Shown piece by piece: positions 1-10,101 of a DNA stretch of 64,000 nt (position 1 is the stretch's first letter; every line of letters starts with the position of its first letter). A program made the translations under genes and the position numbers. Origin of the DNA: Thiocystis violacea. GTDB lineage: Bacteria; Pseudomonadota; Gammaproteobacteria; Chromatiales; Chromatiaceae. The stretch is taken from assembly GCF_016583575.1 (NCBI RefSeq), contig NZ_NRRG01000009.1, forward strand, positions 1 through 64,000, in the 5' to 3' direction. The notes beneath the pieces are model-generated. The model was not told the DNA's origin and made no database searches. It was given only the letters and a program-made list of their open reading frames with translations.

Positions 1-136
1 TATCCTTTTGTCTGTCGCCCGCAGCTTCTCGCCCAACCGCCCTTCCGTGGACCGATTCGTCCCCGCCCGGGCGCTATTCGCGTCGCTGAAATGAATTCCG
101 GCATCGCTATTTGCCAAGAGGACGTTGCCGCGTCAT

Positions 137-775
137 TCAGATCACGGATTCAGGAAGAAGTTCTAGTCGATCTTTCTTGTATGATTTTGGATCACCAAAC
201 ATCTCATAAAAAACCGCCTGCCCTAGACTATTAAGACGATTCATGGCACGCTGACGTAGACAGCGCAGATTGTCTGCTTGATCGAGGATCGCCGCAATAC
301 GCTTTTGTTCTTCGGGGGGTGGGACTTTAACCTCTATAGAACTTAGATTACCGATAGAAACACTTGCCTGATTGACGGCCTTATTCACAAAAGGCATCAA
401 TTTTTCCCGAAATGTCGAACTTCTAAATAACCATTTTCCGTAACTAGGATCGAGCGCATTCTTTTTCGGGCGCAGATTTAGCAGATTCATTCCGTGGATC
501 AACGGACTTGGTGCGCCATTGTAAAGAGCACACTTGCCTATATGCTCAACGCTATTTATATGGCTAAACAAAATATCGCCTGGCTCAAGGAACCATTTTT
601 CAGCTTCACTAGCTTTTATCCCAGCATAACCAACTCTTAAAGGATCCACTTCTCCGGCGGAGATTGTTTCTATGCGCGTTATGGGAATTCCATCACCACT
701 CTTATCCTGCTTGATGTTCATTCCATTACGCATAAAATCAAACAAAGAGATCAGCTCTACGGATTTGAGTCTCAT
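137..775 (-). CDS. hsdS: Half-length type I restriction-modification specificity subunit (HsdS)
   Basis: The 212-residue product has one target-recognition domain (about residues 1-150) followed by the conserved helical segment (PPPEEQKRIAAILDQAD, then a coiled region ending FYEMFGDP). In ordinary HsdS proteins of 400 or more residues this segment sits between two recognition domains. Here the reading frame stops about 14 residues after FGDP, so the second recognition domain is absent. The start overlaps the hsdM stop (ATGA), which fits translational coupling. Two readings are possible: a truncated remnant, or a functional half-subunit that dimerises, as known for some type I and type IIB-like systems. 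Sequence to the left of the stop shows no in-frame continuation. No hsdR is visible; it may lie outside the window. Confidence 0.85.
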   Translation of the reverse strand: MRLKSVELISLFDFMRNGMNIKQDKSGDGIPITRIETISAGEVDPLRVGYAGIKASEAEKWFLEPGDILFSHINSVEHIGKCALYNGAPSPLIHGMNLLNLRPKKNALDPSYGKWLFRSSTFREKLMPFVNKAVNQASVSIGNLSSIEVKVPPPEEQKRIAAILDQADNLRCLRQRAMNRLNSLGQAVFYEMFGDPKSYKKDRLELLPESVI

Positions 776-2313
776 CCCAACATCTCCTCCAGTAGCGTCA
801 ATCCCTGTGAAATTTCTTTCTCAATTTCTCGCAACTCGCGAATGATATCGGCAGGTGCGTCATGCTCAACCTGCTCATACTCGACTTCCTTATAGCGGTT
901 GAGCGACAGGTCATAACTGCCGGTCTCGGCAATCTCAGCCTTCGACACACAGAAACTCTGTGCGGTACGCGGACGCTCGCGCTCAGTACCCTCGCGCGCC
1001 TGCCAGCGCGCCAGCACATCGGGCAGGTTATTCTTGGCATGCTCTTCTGCACTCAGGGTCTCGCGTGGAATCGGCCCGAGCTTGTCCGGCGGTAACAGAT
1101 TGGTCCGCTTATCGTCGAGCGAGTAACCGTCAGCTTGAAGATCATAGAACCAGACCTGATCGGTTCCACCGACACCGGTTTTGGTGAAGAACAGGATCGC
1201 GGTGGAGACCCCGGCATAAGGCCGGAACACGCCCGACGGCAGCTTGACGATGGCATCGAGCTTGTGATCCTCAACCAGCATGCGCCGCAGCGCCTGATGC
1301 GCCTTGGATGAACCGAAGAGCACGCCATCGGGCACGATGACCGCTGCCCGGCCACCGGTTTTCAACAGGCGCAGAAAGAGGGCGAGGAAAAGCAGTTCGG
1401 TCTTTTTGGTTTTGACGATCTTCTGAAGATCCTTCGCGGTCGATTCATAATCGAGCGAACCGGCAAAGGGCGGATTCGCCAGCACCAGCGAATAGGTACC
1501 GGCATCGGCGGTGTGGTCTTGGGCGAGACTGTCACGGTAGGTGATATTCGCGTTTTCGACCCCGTGCAAGGTCATGTTCATGGCACCGATGCGCAGCATC
1601 GTCGGGTCGAAGTCGTACCCGTGGAACAGCCCCTCATGGAAATGTCGACGCTGCTGCTCGTTGCGGAATAGGGCTGGATGTTGCTCGCGCAGATATTCAC
1701 CAGCGGCGACCAGAAAGCCACAGGTACCGGCAGCAGGGTCACAGAGCACATCATCAGGGGTGGGAGCCACCAGCTCGACCATGAGCTGGATAATGTGACG
1801 GGGCGTGCGGAACTGGCCGTTCTGACCGGCAGAAGCGATCTTGCCGAGCATGTATTCGTAAAGATCGCCCTTGGTGTCCCGATCCTCCATCGGCATCTTG
1901 TCGACCATCTCGACCACCTTGGCCAACAAGGCGGGATTGCTGAAGCCCAGGCGGGCATCGCGCATGTGACGGCCATAGCTGGACCCTTCCGTGCCCAGAT
2001 TGCGCAAGAAGGGAAAGACATGCTCATCGACCACCGCCATCATCTCGCGCGGCTCGAAATGCTTGAACCGCGACCAGCGCATGTCCTCGTAGAGACAACC
2101 CTTGTCATCCCCTCCCTTGGGGAAAATCCGCCGCGCCATGGGGAGACCGAGCGTTTCAGCTTTACTCTCTTCCAGGGTATGCAGATCGTCCAGGCGCTTG
2201 ATGAACAGCAGGTAGGTGATCTGCTCGATCACCGACAACGGATTCGATACCCCGCCAGACCAGAAAGCATTCCAAATTTGATCGACCTGGTTGCGGATGT
2301 CACCGGTAAGCAT
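772..2313 (-). CDS. hsdM: Type I restriction-modification DNA methyltransferase subunit (HsdM)
   Basis: This is an N6-adenine methyltransferase subunit of about 513 residues. The N-terminal domain starts MLTGDIRNQVDQIWNAFW, typical of HsdM. The SAM-binding motif is DPAAGTCGFLVAA and the catalytic motif is NPPF (within LVLANPPFAG). The open frame extends upstream to 2406, but those 31 residues do not look like the family, so the ATG at 2313 is preferred. It modifies the target chosen by HsdS, whose gene overlaps its stop codon. The operon runs away from the tRNA cluster, and this small accessory island sits just beyond the tRNA-Lys 3' end, a common site for acquired DNA. Confidence 0.92.
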   Translation of the reverse strand: MLTGDIRNQVDQIWNAFWSGGVSNPLSVIEQITYLLFIKRLDDLHTLEESKAETLGLPMARRIFPKGGDDKGCLYEDMRWSRFKHFEPREMMAVVDEHVFPFLRNLGTEGSSYGRHMRDARLGFSNPALLAKVVEMVDKMPMEDRDTKGDLYEYMLGKIASAGQNGQFRTPRHIIQLMVELVAPTPDDVLCDPAAGTCGFLVAAGEYLREQHPALFRNEQQRRHFHEGLFHGYDFDPTMLRIGAMNMTLHGVENANITYRDSLAQDHTADAGTYSLVLANPPFAGSLDYESTAKDLQKIVKTKKTELLFLALFLRLLKTGGRAAVIVPDGVLFGSSKAHQALRRMLVEDHKLDAIVKLPSGVFRPYAGVSTAILFFTKTGVGGTDQVWFYDLQADGYSLDDKRTNLLPPDKLGPIPRETLSAEEHAKNNLPDVLARWQAREGTERERPRTAQSFCVSKAEIAETGSYDLSLNRYKEVEYEQVEHDAPADIIRELREIEKEISQGLTLLEEMLG

Positions 2314-2677
2314 GGGGGTTAGGGCCTTCCATAAGACGAACGAGCCGATCTGTTCAACAGCAGGTGGACAGATCGATGACGACACACAGCTTATCGCTGG
2401 AACCAAAAGGGGATTTTAGCGCGTTCCGGAACGGGGCGATCGCCCAATCCAACCCAGCGACCAATAGAGTTGTTCCGGATGCTTTTGTTATGAAAATCAG
2501 TAATCTGCTTGATTTTCAGCGATGTCGGATGCTCGATTTTGGAGAAAACTGGCATAAAACCATTTTGACACCTCAATCTGCGAGAATGACACTTTTATTT
2601 TCAATTACTTAACGCTCGGTACAACTCTAATGGATTAGGCTGGACCAGAAATGGACCGGAAAGCCCAACCATCGGGC
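2314..2677. other. AT-richer intergenic region between hsdM and the tRNA terminator
   Basis: About 360 bases of clearly lower GC than the flanks hold no convincing gene. The short frames here (for example 2364-2612 and 2391-2576) have no recognisable product. The region must contain the hsdMS promoter. Its composition suggests an imported segment next to the tRNA cluster. Confidence 0.5.
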
Positions 2678-2710
2678 ATAAAAAAAGCGGTTACATCGCT
2701 GTAACCGCTT
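2678..2710 (-). terminator. Rho-independent terminator of the tRNA operon
   Basis: Read on the minus strand, a perfect 10-bp stem (AAGCGGTTAC / GTAACCGCTT) with a 6-base loop is followed by seven T residues. It lies about 20 bases past the tRNA-Lys 3' end. Confidence 0.9.
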
Positions 2711-2731
2711 GTTTTAACTTCTTTATATTGG

Positions 2732-2804
2732 TGGGTCGTGTAGGATTCGAACCTACGACCGATGGATTAAGAGTCCACTGCTCTACCAACTGAGCTAACG
2801 ACCC
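2732..2804 (-). tRNA. tRNA-Lys (CTT)
   Basis: The cloverleaf folds with acceptor stem GGGTCGT/ACGACCC, D-arm AGCTCAGTTGG and T-loop GGTTCGAATCC. The anticodon loop CTCTTAA gives anticodon CTT. It is the last gene of a four-tRNA cluster transcribed leftward and is followed directly by the terminator. Confidence 0.93.
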
Positions 2805-2864
2805 GTCTCTATTTGAGTGCGCTTTAAGTCGCCTGTCGAACGACCTGAAGGCTTTCGAATTTGG

Positions 2865-2938
2865 GGTGGACGATGGGGCTCGAACCCACGACCACAGGAA
2901 TCACAATCCTGCGCTCTACCAACTGAGCTACGTCCACC
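2865..2938 (-). tRNA. tRNA-His (GTG)
   Basis: Acceptor stem GTGGACG/CGTCCAC, anticodon loop TTGTGAT (GTG) and T-arm GGGTTCGAGCCCC. The extra 5' G (position -1) and C73 typical of tRNA-His are present. Third gene of the cluster. Confidence 0.93.
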
Positions 2939-3023
2939 ATAAAACTGTTCGCGTCGTCCCTGCTCTTGCATCATACCTCAACCCAAGCCTTACCTGGCGA
3001 GCGGGTTTCCAACGCGCGGATGG

Positions 3024-3097
<74 letters not shown>

Positions 3098-3166
3098 TTT
3101 GATCGGGTGCAGTTTCGTTTCGCGCATACCGCATCTTAAAAAAGGCGCGGACTGGGCGGCGTATGG

Positions 3167-3240
3167 TCGGGGTAGAGGGATTCGAACCCCCGACATCCTG
3201 CTCCCAAAGCAGGCGCGCTACCAGACTGCGCTATACCCCG
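3167..3240 (-). tRNA. tRNA-Pro (TGG)
   Basis: Acceptor stem CGGGGTA/TACCCCG and anticodon loop TTTGGGA (TGG). First gene of the leftward cluster Pro-Arg-His-Lys. E. coli has a comparable Arg-His-Leu-Pro operon. Confidence 0.93.
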
Positions 3241-3505
3241 GCTTCGGAGTCGCATCCGGAGTGATCGCGCATCCCGGAACCGAAGAGCGCGCATCATACG
3301 CACCAGGGCACGCGGAGTCAACCGCCGCGACGATCGGCCTCGGCGAACCGGAACGCACCCGAGGCGCCACCTGTGCGGGTTCGCCTCAAGCGGTCGATTC
3401 AGGATCGATGATCCGCGCCCCCATTACGCGAAAGCCCAGCGGATATTTTCATCCCATGCCGCGAATCGCTATCATGCGGGTTCATTGCTTTGACCCAGGA
3501 ATCCC

Positions 3506-4369
3506 ATGAGCGCAGCCCTGCTGGATGGCAAAGCCATCGCCGCCGACATTCGCGAAGATATCAAGCACCGGGCCGCCGACCGGCTGGCCGCTCGCGGCCA
3601 GCCGCCAGGACTGGCCGTGGTGCTGGTTGGCCACAACCCGGCCTCGCAGGTCTATGTCAGGAACAAACGCAAGGCCTGCGCCGAGGTCGGCTTCCACTCC
3701 GAGTTGCATGAGCTGCCGGCGACCGCGAGTCAACCCGAGCTGATGGACCTGATCGATCGACTCAATGCCGACCCTGGGATCGATGGCATCCTGGTCCAGC
3801 TCCCGCTGCCCGAGCACATGGACGAAGCCGCCGTGACGGAGCACATTCTCCCGACCAAGGACGTCGACGGCTTTCATCCCTACAACGTCGGCCGACTGGT
3901 TCTGCGGATGCCCCTGCTGCGTCCCTGCACCCCCAAGGGGGTCATGACGATGCTGGCGCGCACGGGCCAGCGGCTGGATGGGCTGGACGCCGTGATCATC
4001 GGCCAGTCCAACATCGTCGGGCGACCCATGGCGCTGGAACTGCTCGCGGCCCGCTGCACCGTCACCATTTGTCACAGCCGCACGAAAGATCTCGCCGACA
4101 AGGCGCGAGGCGCGGACATTCTGGTCGCGGCCGTCGGCCGACCGAACTTCGTCCAGGGTGACTGGGTCAAGGAAGGCGCCCTGGTGATCGATGTCGGCAT
4201 CAATCGCGACGCCGACGGGAAGCTGGTCGGAGACGTGGATTTCGCCGCCTGCGCCGCGCGGGCGTCCTGGATCACACCGGTCCCGGGCGGCGTCGGCCCC
4301 ATGACCATCGCCAGCCTGCTGGAGAACACGCTCCAGGCCGCCGAGTTGCACGCCGGAGAACGGGCGTGA
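3506..4369 (+). CDS. folD: Bifunctional methylene-THF dehydrogenase / methenyl-THF cyclohydrolase FolD
   Basis: FolD interconverts 5,10-methylene-, methenyl- and 10-formyl-tetrahydrofolate in the cytoplasm. At 287 residues it has the usual length. The N-terminal catalytic motif YVRNKRK (residues 50-56) contains the catalytic lysine (Lys54). The NADP-binding segment [13 protein letters not shown] lies mid-protein, and the C-terminal signature PGGVGPMT is intact. The ATG at 3506 is preceded by an AGGA ribosome-binding site. It is transcribed divergently from the tRNA cluster and followed by a small membrane-protein gene on the same strand. Confidence 0.97.
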   Translation: MSAALLDGKAIAADIREDIKHRAADRLAARGQPPGLAVVLVGHNPASQVYVRNKRKACAEVGFHSELHELPATASQPELMDLIDRLNADPGIDGILVQLPLPEHMDEAAVTEHILPTKDVDGFHPYNVGRLVLRMPLLRPCTPKGVMTMLARTGQRLDGLDAVIIGQSNIVGRPMALELLAARCTVTICHSRTKDLADKARGADILVAAVGRPNFVQGDWVKEGALVIDVGINRDADGKLVGDVDFAACAARASWITPVPGGVGPMTIASLLENTLQAAELHAGERA

Positions 4370-4424
4370 CGCGCCGTCCCGTACCACGCCAGGCGGGCCG
4401 GACGCCAGCCCCCGGCCTAGCGCC

Positions 4425-4862
4425 ATGCTCGGCGCCGTTCTGAGCTGGATCGAATCCAATCAGGCGCTGACCCTGGGGTTGGCGATACTCTCCGTTTTGA
4501 CCTTCCTCGGCTCCATCCTCATCCTGCCGCTGCTGGTGGCGGCCATGCCGGAGGATTATTTCGTCGATGCCAAACGGCATGACGCGCGCCTTCGGCGCTT
4601 CCACCCGCTCGTCTACTACGGACTGCGCCTCCTCAAGAACCTGCTGGGCTGGCTGCTCGTTCTGGCCGGAACCATCATGCTCGTTCTCCCTGGCCAGGGA
4701 CTCCTGACGATCCTGGTCGGACTGGTGCTCAGTGACTTTCCGGGAAAATTCGCACTGGAACGCCGTCTCGCCAACAGCCGGAGGGTGATGGGGGCCTTCA
4801 ACTGGCTACGGCGCCGCGTCGGACGTCCGCCATTGCGGTCGCCGTCCGGGGAGCGGTTCTGA
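4425..4862 (+). CDS. Small inner-membrane protein, PGPGW-like
   Basis: The 145-residue product has two clear hydrophobic segments near the N-terminus (about residues 14-38) and a third hydrophobic stretch (about residues 65-105) containing VLPGQGLLTILVGL. This resembles the short PGPGW-type transmembrane family (consensus loop PGPG followed by a hydrophobic helix), but the exact motif is altered to PGQG. The C-terminus is arginine-rich and probably cytoplasmic. No function is known. It lies 55 bases after folD and could be co-transcribed with it. Confidence 0.7.
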   Translation: MLGAVLSWIESNQALTLGLAILSVLTFLGSILILPLLVAAMPEDYFVDAKRHDARLRRFHPLVYYGLRLLKNLLGWLLVLAGTIMLVLPGQGLLTILVGLVLSDFPGKFALERRLANSRRVMGAFNWLRRRVGRPPLRSPSGERF

Positions 4863-5009
4863 GCCAAGGTCAGGGGCCTTTCGCTCCTTGCGCTCTTCGG
4901 ACGTCTTCACAACGAGGCTGGTCAGGACTCAGTCGGCGGGCGAAGGCTCAAGGAAATAGAACGAACACCCAAGCGCGGGACTCGCGAACCCCGACCCTGT
5001 CCAAAAACG

Positions 5010-5060
5010 AAAAAAGCCGCGTCGACCGGGCGGCGGAACCACCCGGTCGACGCGGCTTCG
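5010..5060 (-). terminator. Rho-independent terminator after the RRM protein gene
   Basis: A long stem of at least 15 bp (AGCCGCGTCGACCGGG with its complement) is followed on the minus strand by a T-rich tract. It ends transcription of the RNA-binding protein gene at 5076, about 20 bases past the stop codon. Confidence 0.88.
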
Positions 5061-5075
5061 AGGCCCCGAAAGGGC

Positions 5076-5354
5076 TTACCAGCGCTGAGCGCTGCCGCGG
5101 GACGGACGGTCGGAGCGCGGCTTAGCCTGGTTGACGCGCATCGGACGGCCCTTGAGCGGGGTTTCGTTCAGAGCCTTGATGGCGGCGTCGGCTTCGGAGT
5201 TGTTCGGCATCTCGACAAAGGCGAAACCCTTGGAATCACCGGTGAACTTATCGGTGATGAGGTTCGCGCTCTCGACCTGGCCGTAGGCACCGAAGGCCTC
5301 GCGCAGATCATCCTGGGTCACGCCATAGGCCAAGTTGCCAACATAAATATTCAT
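5076..5354 (-). CDS. RRM-domain RNA-binding protein (cold-shock type)
   Basis: A single RRM fills this 92-residue protein. RNP2 is IYVGNL (residues 3-8) and RNP1 is KGFAFVEM (42-49), both intact. The short tail is basic and Ser/Arg-rich. Such stand-alone RRM proteins occur in many gammaproteobacteria and cyanobacteria and are often induced by cold. Here it lies just downstream of, and on the same strand as, the DEAD-box helicase gene rhlE, 127 bases away. The two may act together on structured RNA; that link is inference. Confidence 0.93.
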   Translation of the reverse strand: MNIYVGNLAYGVTQDDLREAFGAYGQVESANLITDKFTGDSKGFAFVEMPNNSEADAAIKALNETPLKGRPMRVNQAKPRSDRPSRGSAQRW

Positions 5355-5481
5355 CTGTCTCAGTCTCGTAGGAACCGCGCATCGAAAAAAGGATCTCTAT
5401 ACCCGGCCGATGCGCTTGCCGGTTCGAGGGCTTGTGGAGCGGTCTGGGCCGCTCCGCGAAGCTGGAAGTGACGCGCCGCGA

Positions 5482-6801
5482 TCAAACCGTGGCGCGGGGT
5501 CGAGAGCCACCGTTTCCGGTCTTGCGTCCGCGCCCATGCGGGTGCGGAGCGTGATCGCGCCCGGCTGGTTCGCGGGCGTCCGAGCGCGGGCGCGTGTGAT
5601 GCTTGCGCGGCGGCGCGGAATCCGAGCGGCGCGGATCCGAGGGTGTCGCACCGATGTTTTCGGAGTTGGCACCGAGATCCTCGAACCCATCGACCCGCCG
5701 GCTTTCGATACGTCGGCCGAGCACACGCTCGATACCGGCCAGCAAGCCGCGCTCGTCAGGGCTGATCAAGGACACCGCCGTGCCATCGGAACCGGCGCGA
5801 CCGGTGCGTCCGATGCGATGCACATAATCCTCTGGCACATTCGGCAACTCGAAATTCACGACGTGCGGTAAGCGGTCGATGTCGAGCCCGCGGGCAGCGA
5901 TATCGGTCGCCACCAGCACGCGCACGGTGCCGAGCTTGAAATCCGACAGCGCGCGGGTGCGCGCGCCCTGGCTCTTGTTGCCATGGATCGCCGCCGAGGT
6001 AATGCCGTCACGTCCGAGTTGTTCGGCCAAACGGTTGGCGCCGTGCTTGGTGCGGGTGAAAACCAGCACCTGCTGCCAGTCGCCCTTGAGTATCAGGTGC
6101 GAAAGCAGCGCGCGTTTGCTGTCCCGAGCGACCGGGTGCGCCAGTTGCGTTACGTTCTCGGCGGCGGTGTTGCGACGCGCCACCTCGATGCGTTGCGGAT
6201 CCTGGAGCAGGCCGATGGCCAGTTGCTCGATCTCGCGTGAATAGGTAGCCGAGAACAGCAGATTCTGGCGACGGCGCGGCAGCAGCTTGATGACCCGGCG
6301 AATATCATGGATGAAACCCATGTCCAGCATCCGATCGGCCTCGTCCAGAACCAGGAACTCGATCGTGGAGAGATCGATATTGCCCTGGCCGACGTGATCG
6401 AGCAGCCGTCCCGGCGTGGCGACGACGATATCCACGCCGCGTCGAAGCTGGGTGGTCTGCGGTGCCATGCCGACACCGCCGAAGATCTGCATCGCGCGTA
6501 GCGGCAGGTTCTGTCCGTAGGTGCTCACGCTCTCCCCTACCTGGGCGGCCAGCTCGCGCGTCGGCGTCAACACCAAGGCGCGCGGCGCCTGACGGCGAGC
6601 GGTCGACTGACTCAGCAGATGCAGCATCGGAAGGGTGAAGGCGGCGGTCTTGCCGGTGCCGGTCTGGGCGGCGGCGAGGATATCGCGGCGCGCCAGGATG
6701 GCGGGAATGGCTTGCGACTGGATCGGGGTAGGCTGGGTATAGCCCTGCGCGACAACGGCGCGCAACAGTTCGGCCGAAAGGCCGAGCTTATCAAAAGACA
6801 T
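5482..6801 (-). CDS. rhlE: ATP-dependent DEAD-box RNA helicase RhlE
   Basis: The 439-residue protein has the complete DEAD-box core: Q motif region GYTQPTPIQ, Walker A AQTGTGKT (residues 45-52), PTRELA, DEAD with downstream MLDMGF, SAT, and the C-terminal HRIGRTGR motif. The basic, low-complexity tail from about residue 375 is typical of RhlE. It remodels RNA during ribosome assembly and RNA decay. The ATG at 6801 follows AGGAG. That Shine-Dalgarno sequence is part of a perfect hairpin (see the 6809-6828 entry), so translation may be structure-controlled. Confidence 0.95.
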   Translation of the reverse strand: MSFDKLGLSAELLRAVVAQGYTQPTPIQSQAIPAILARRDILAAAQTGTGKTAAFTLPMLHLLSQSTARRQAPRALVLTPTRELAAQVGESVSTYGQNLPLRAMQIFGGVGMAPQTTQLRRGVDIVVATPGRLLDHVGQGNIDLSTIEFLVLDEADRMLDMGFIHDIRRVIKLLPRRRQNLLFSATYSREIEQLAIGLLQDPQRIEVARRNTAAENVTQLAHPVARDSKRALLSHLILKGDWQQVLVFTRTKHGANRLAEQLGRDGITSAAIHGNKSQGARTRALSDFKLGTVRVLVATDIAARGLDIDRLPHVVNFELPNVPEDYVHRIGRTGRAGSDGTAVSLISPDERGLLAGIERVLGRRIESRRVDGFEDLGANSENIGATPSDPRRSDSAPPRKHHTRPRSDAREPAGRDHAPHPHGRGRKTGNGGSRPRATV

Positions 6802-6808
6802 ACAAACT

Positions 6809-6828
6809 CCTGGGTCGGCCTACCCAGG
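6809..6828 (-). promoter_or_regulatory. RBS-sequestering hairpin in the rhlE leader
   Basis: On the minus strand, CCTGGGT and ACCCAGG form a perfect 7-bp stem with a 6-base loop. The 3' arm carries the CAGG of the rhlE Shine-Dalgarno CAGGAG, 5-6 bases before the ATG. Folding would hide the ribosome-binding site. Confidence 0.6.
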
Positions 6829-7322
6829 AATGTACTGGGCCGGTCTAGGCAATGTGGGATGAGTCGCGACGGGTGAGCCTTGGAGGGAAATCAACCGAAA
6901 GACGGGGCGCGCCGACCGGATGGCGCTGAATCATCGATGCACCTTACGCGAATCGACCAGAAATGCAAGCAAAATGTGTGACCGCGAACCTCGGCCCAAA
7001 TACGTGAGTCCGCGCGCTTATTTCTCCGGCCATCCGCGATCACCTCGGCCCATCCGGTGCGCTCTTTTCATCCAACAGGGTCAAGCTCGGCTGACAAAAC
7101 GAGCCAATCCATCGGGATGTGACTTTTCACATACATGGCCAATAACCGCGACAAAGTATGGATTCCCAGGCATTCATCGCATAGAGTTCGTGGCGGCCGA
7201 AACAAGCCCGACACAGGGAATGGCGCGCGTGAAACGCGGGCCATCGGCAATCAAAGGGAATGCGGAAGCCCCGCGTGGCCGAGCGAGGACACGGCTATGG
7301 AATCACCCCGAGGAAACGACTC
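6829..7322. other. Intergenic region between divergent rhlE and the FadL-type porin
   Basis: About 490 bases separate the two divergent genes and must contain both promoters. Frames crossing this region (for example 6920-7480 and 7068-7250) lack family similarity and ordinary start signals, so I see no gene here. Confidence 0.5.
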
Positions 7323-8618
7323 ATGCTCAACAACAGAATCACCCGCGCCCTGGCGCTGGCCCTCGCCGCCGCCGGCGCCTGTGGCTTCCAGGATACAGCC
7401 ATCGCATCCGGCTTCATGCTGCCGGAGTCTTCGGCGGCCGGTATTGGAACCTCCAACGCGATGGTCGCCAATCCAGATGAAACCGGTGCCTTCGCCTACA
7501 ACCCGGCGGCCATGGGGTTCCACGAGGCCTCTAGTATCGCCATCGGCACCTATTTCATCAGCCCCACGTTCAGCGTGGATACCGCGACAGGCAGTCACGA
7601 CAGCCAGGGGGCGGACTGGCTGACCATTCCCATGATCCAGGCCGCCCTCAAGCTCAACGACCAATGGCGGCTCGGCTTCGGCGTCACGACGCCATTCGGG
7701 CTTGAGACACGCTGGGAGGACGGCACCTTTCCGGCCGTGAGCGGCACCCGAACCATCGCCGTCCCCTCCCCGCTGGATCCGAACGTACCACTCGGCCATC
7801 CGACATCCAGCAAGCTCGAAATCCTGGCCTTCAGCCCGACCGCCACCTATCGGGTGAATCCCGATCTGAGCCTGTCCGCCGGACTCGACCTCTATTGGGC
7901 CAAGACCGCGCAGCTCAACTCGACCCTCGGCGCGCTCAACGGCGACGGCCAGGGACTCGGCTTCAATCTCGGCGCGCTTTTCAGACAGGGCCCCTGGAGC
8001 CTCGGCGCCTCCTTTCGCTCGTCCGCGACCCTCGGCCTCGATGGCGATTTCACGCCCAAGAGCCAGACCCTCGTCACCATCGGACGGCTTGCCCGGGCAC
8101 AATCGGCCGAATTGGACGTGGATCTGCCCTGGCGTCTGCAACTGGGCGCGCGCTATGCCTTCAACGACCAGTTGGCGGTTGAATTCGATATCAGCCGAAC
8201 CGGCTGGAGCGAGTTCAATGACCTGAAGATCACCGGGAAGCGCACGGGCGCGCTGATCTTCAGCGATCAGAACGACTGGGATGATTCAAATGCCTACCGT
8301 TTGGGCACGACCTACCAGGTGAGCGCGGAGACGCAACTGCGTTTTGGTTATACCTATGACGAAACCGGACAGGGCGACGATCATTTCAGCGCCAGGGTGC
8401 CGGACAGCGACCGCCATCTCTTCAGCCTGGGTCTCGCCCAATCCCTGGGTCAGGGTCTGTCGCTAGAGGTGGCCTGCATGTATGTCCAGGGAGAGGAGCG
8501 CGGCTACAGCGCCCAAACCCGCTACAGCGGTGGCGACCTCAATGGAACGACCGCGCTCAATGGCGATTACTCCATGGACGCGCATCTGATCGGACTGGAG
8601 ATCGTCAAGACCTTCTGA
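7323..8618 (+). CDS. FadL/TodX (OMPP1) family outer-membrane transport protein
   Basis: A 431-residue outer-membrane beta-barrel for long-chain fatty acids or other hydrophobic compounds. The signal peptide runs from MLNNRITRALALALAAAGA to about residue 29 (ASG). The mature N-terminus SGFMLPESSAAGIGTSNA is the FadL hatch signature, and AFAYNPAAMGF is the family NPA motif. The barrel strands end in the terminal phenylalanine (VKTF) typical of outer-membrane proteins. The ATG at 7323 follows GAGGAA; the longer frame from 7260 would spoil the signal peptide. The true substrate cannot be told from sequence. Confidence 0.92.
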   Translation: MLNNRITRALALALAAAGACGFQDTAIASGFMLPESSAAGIGTSNAMVANPDETGAFAYNPAAMGFHEASSIAIGTYFISPTFSVDTATGSHDSQGADWLTIPMIQAALKLNDQWRLGFGVTTPFGLETRWEDGTFPAVSGTRTIAVPSPLDPNVPLGHPTSSKLEILAFSPTATYRVNPDLSLSAGLDLYWAKTAQLNSTLGALNGDGQGLGFNLGALFRQGPWSLGASFRSSATLGLDGDFTPKSQTLVTIGRLARAQSAELDVDLPWRLQLGARYAFNDQLAVEFDISRTGWSEFNDLKITGKRTGALIFSDQNDWDDSNAYRLGTTYQVSAETQLRFGYTYDETGQGDDHFSARVPDSDRHLFSLGLAQSLGQGLSLEVACMYVQGEERGYSAQTRYSGGDLNGTTALNGDYSMDAHLIGLEIVKTF

Positions 8619-8634
8619 GATCCGGCCTTCGAAC

Positions 8635-8667
8635 GCGACCACGACCCTTGTCAGCGGTCGTGGTCGC
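8635..8667. terminator. Bidirectional terminator-like hairpin between fadL-like gene and der
   Basis: A perfect 12-bp inverted repeat (GCGACCACGACC / GGTCGTGGTCGC) with a 9-base loop lies between the convergent stops. No clear T tract follows on either strand, so termination is inferred from position and stem strength. Confidence 0.65.
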
Positions 8668-8699
8668 CCGCGACAACCAGCCCCCATCGTCCCCGCCGC

Positions 8700-10097
<1,398 letters not shown>

Positions 10098-10101
10098 GCG
10101 A

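Noticed and set aside
1-136. Open minus-strand frame from ATG at about 101 running off the left edge
   Set aside because: Only about 34 residues, Arg/Gly-rich, with no recognisable similarity; cannot be supported from this stretch.
6920-7480. 186-residue ORF crossing into the FadL-type gene
   Set aside because: Out of frame with the porin, Arg/Pro-rich, no family, and no start signal.
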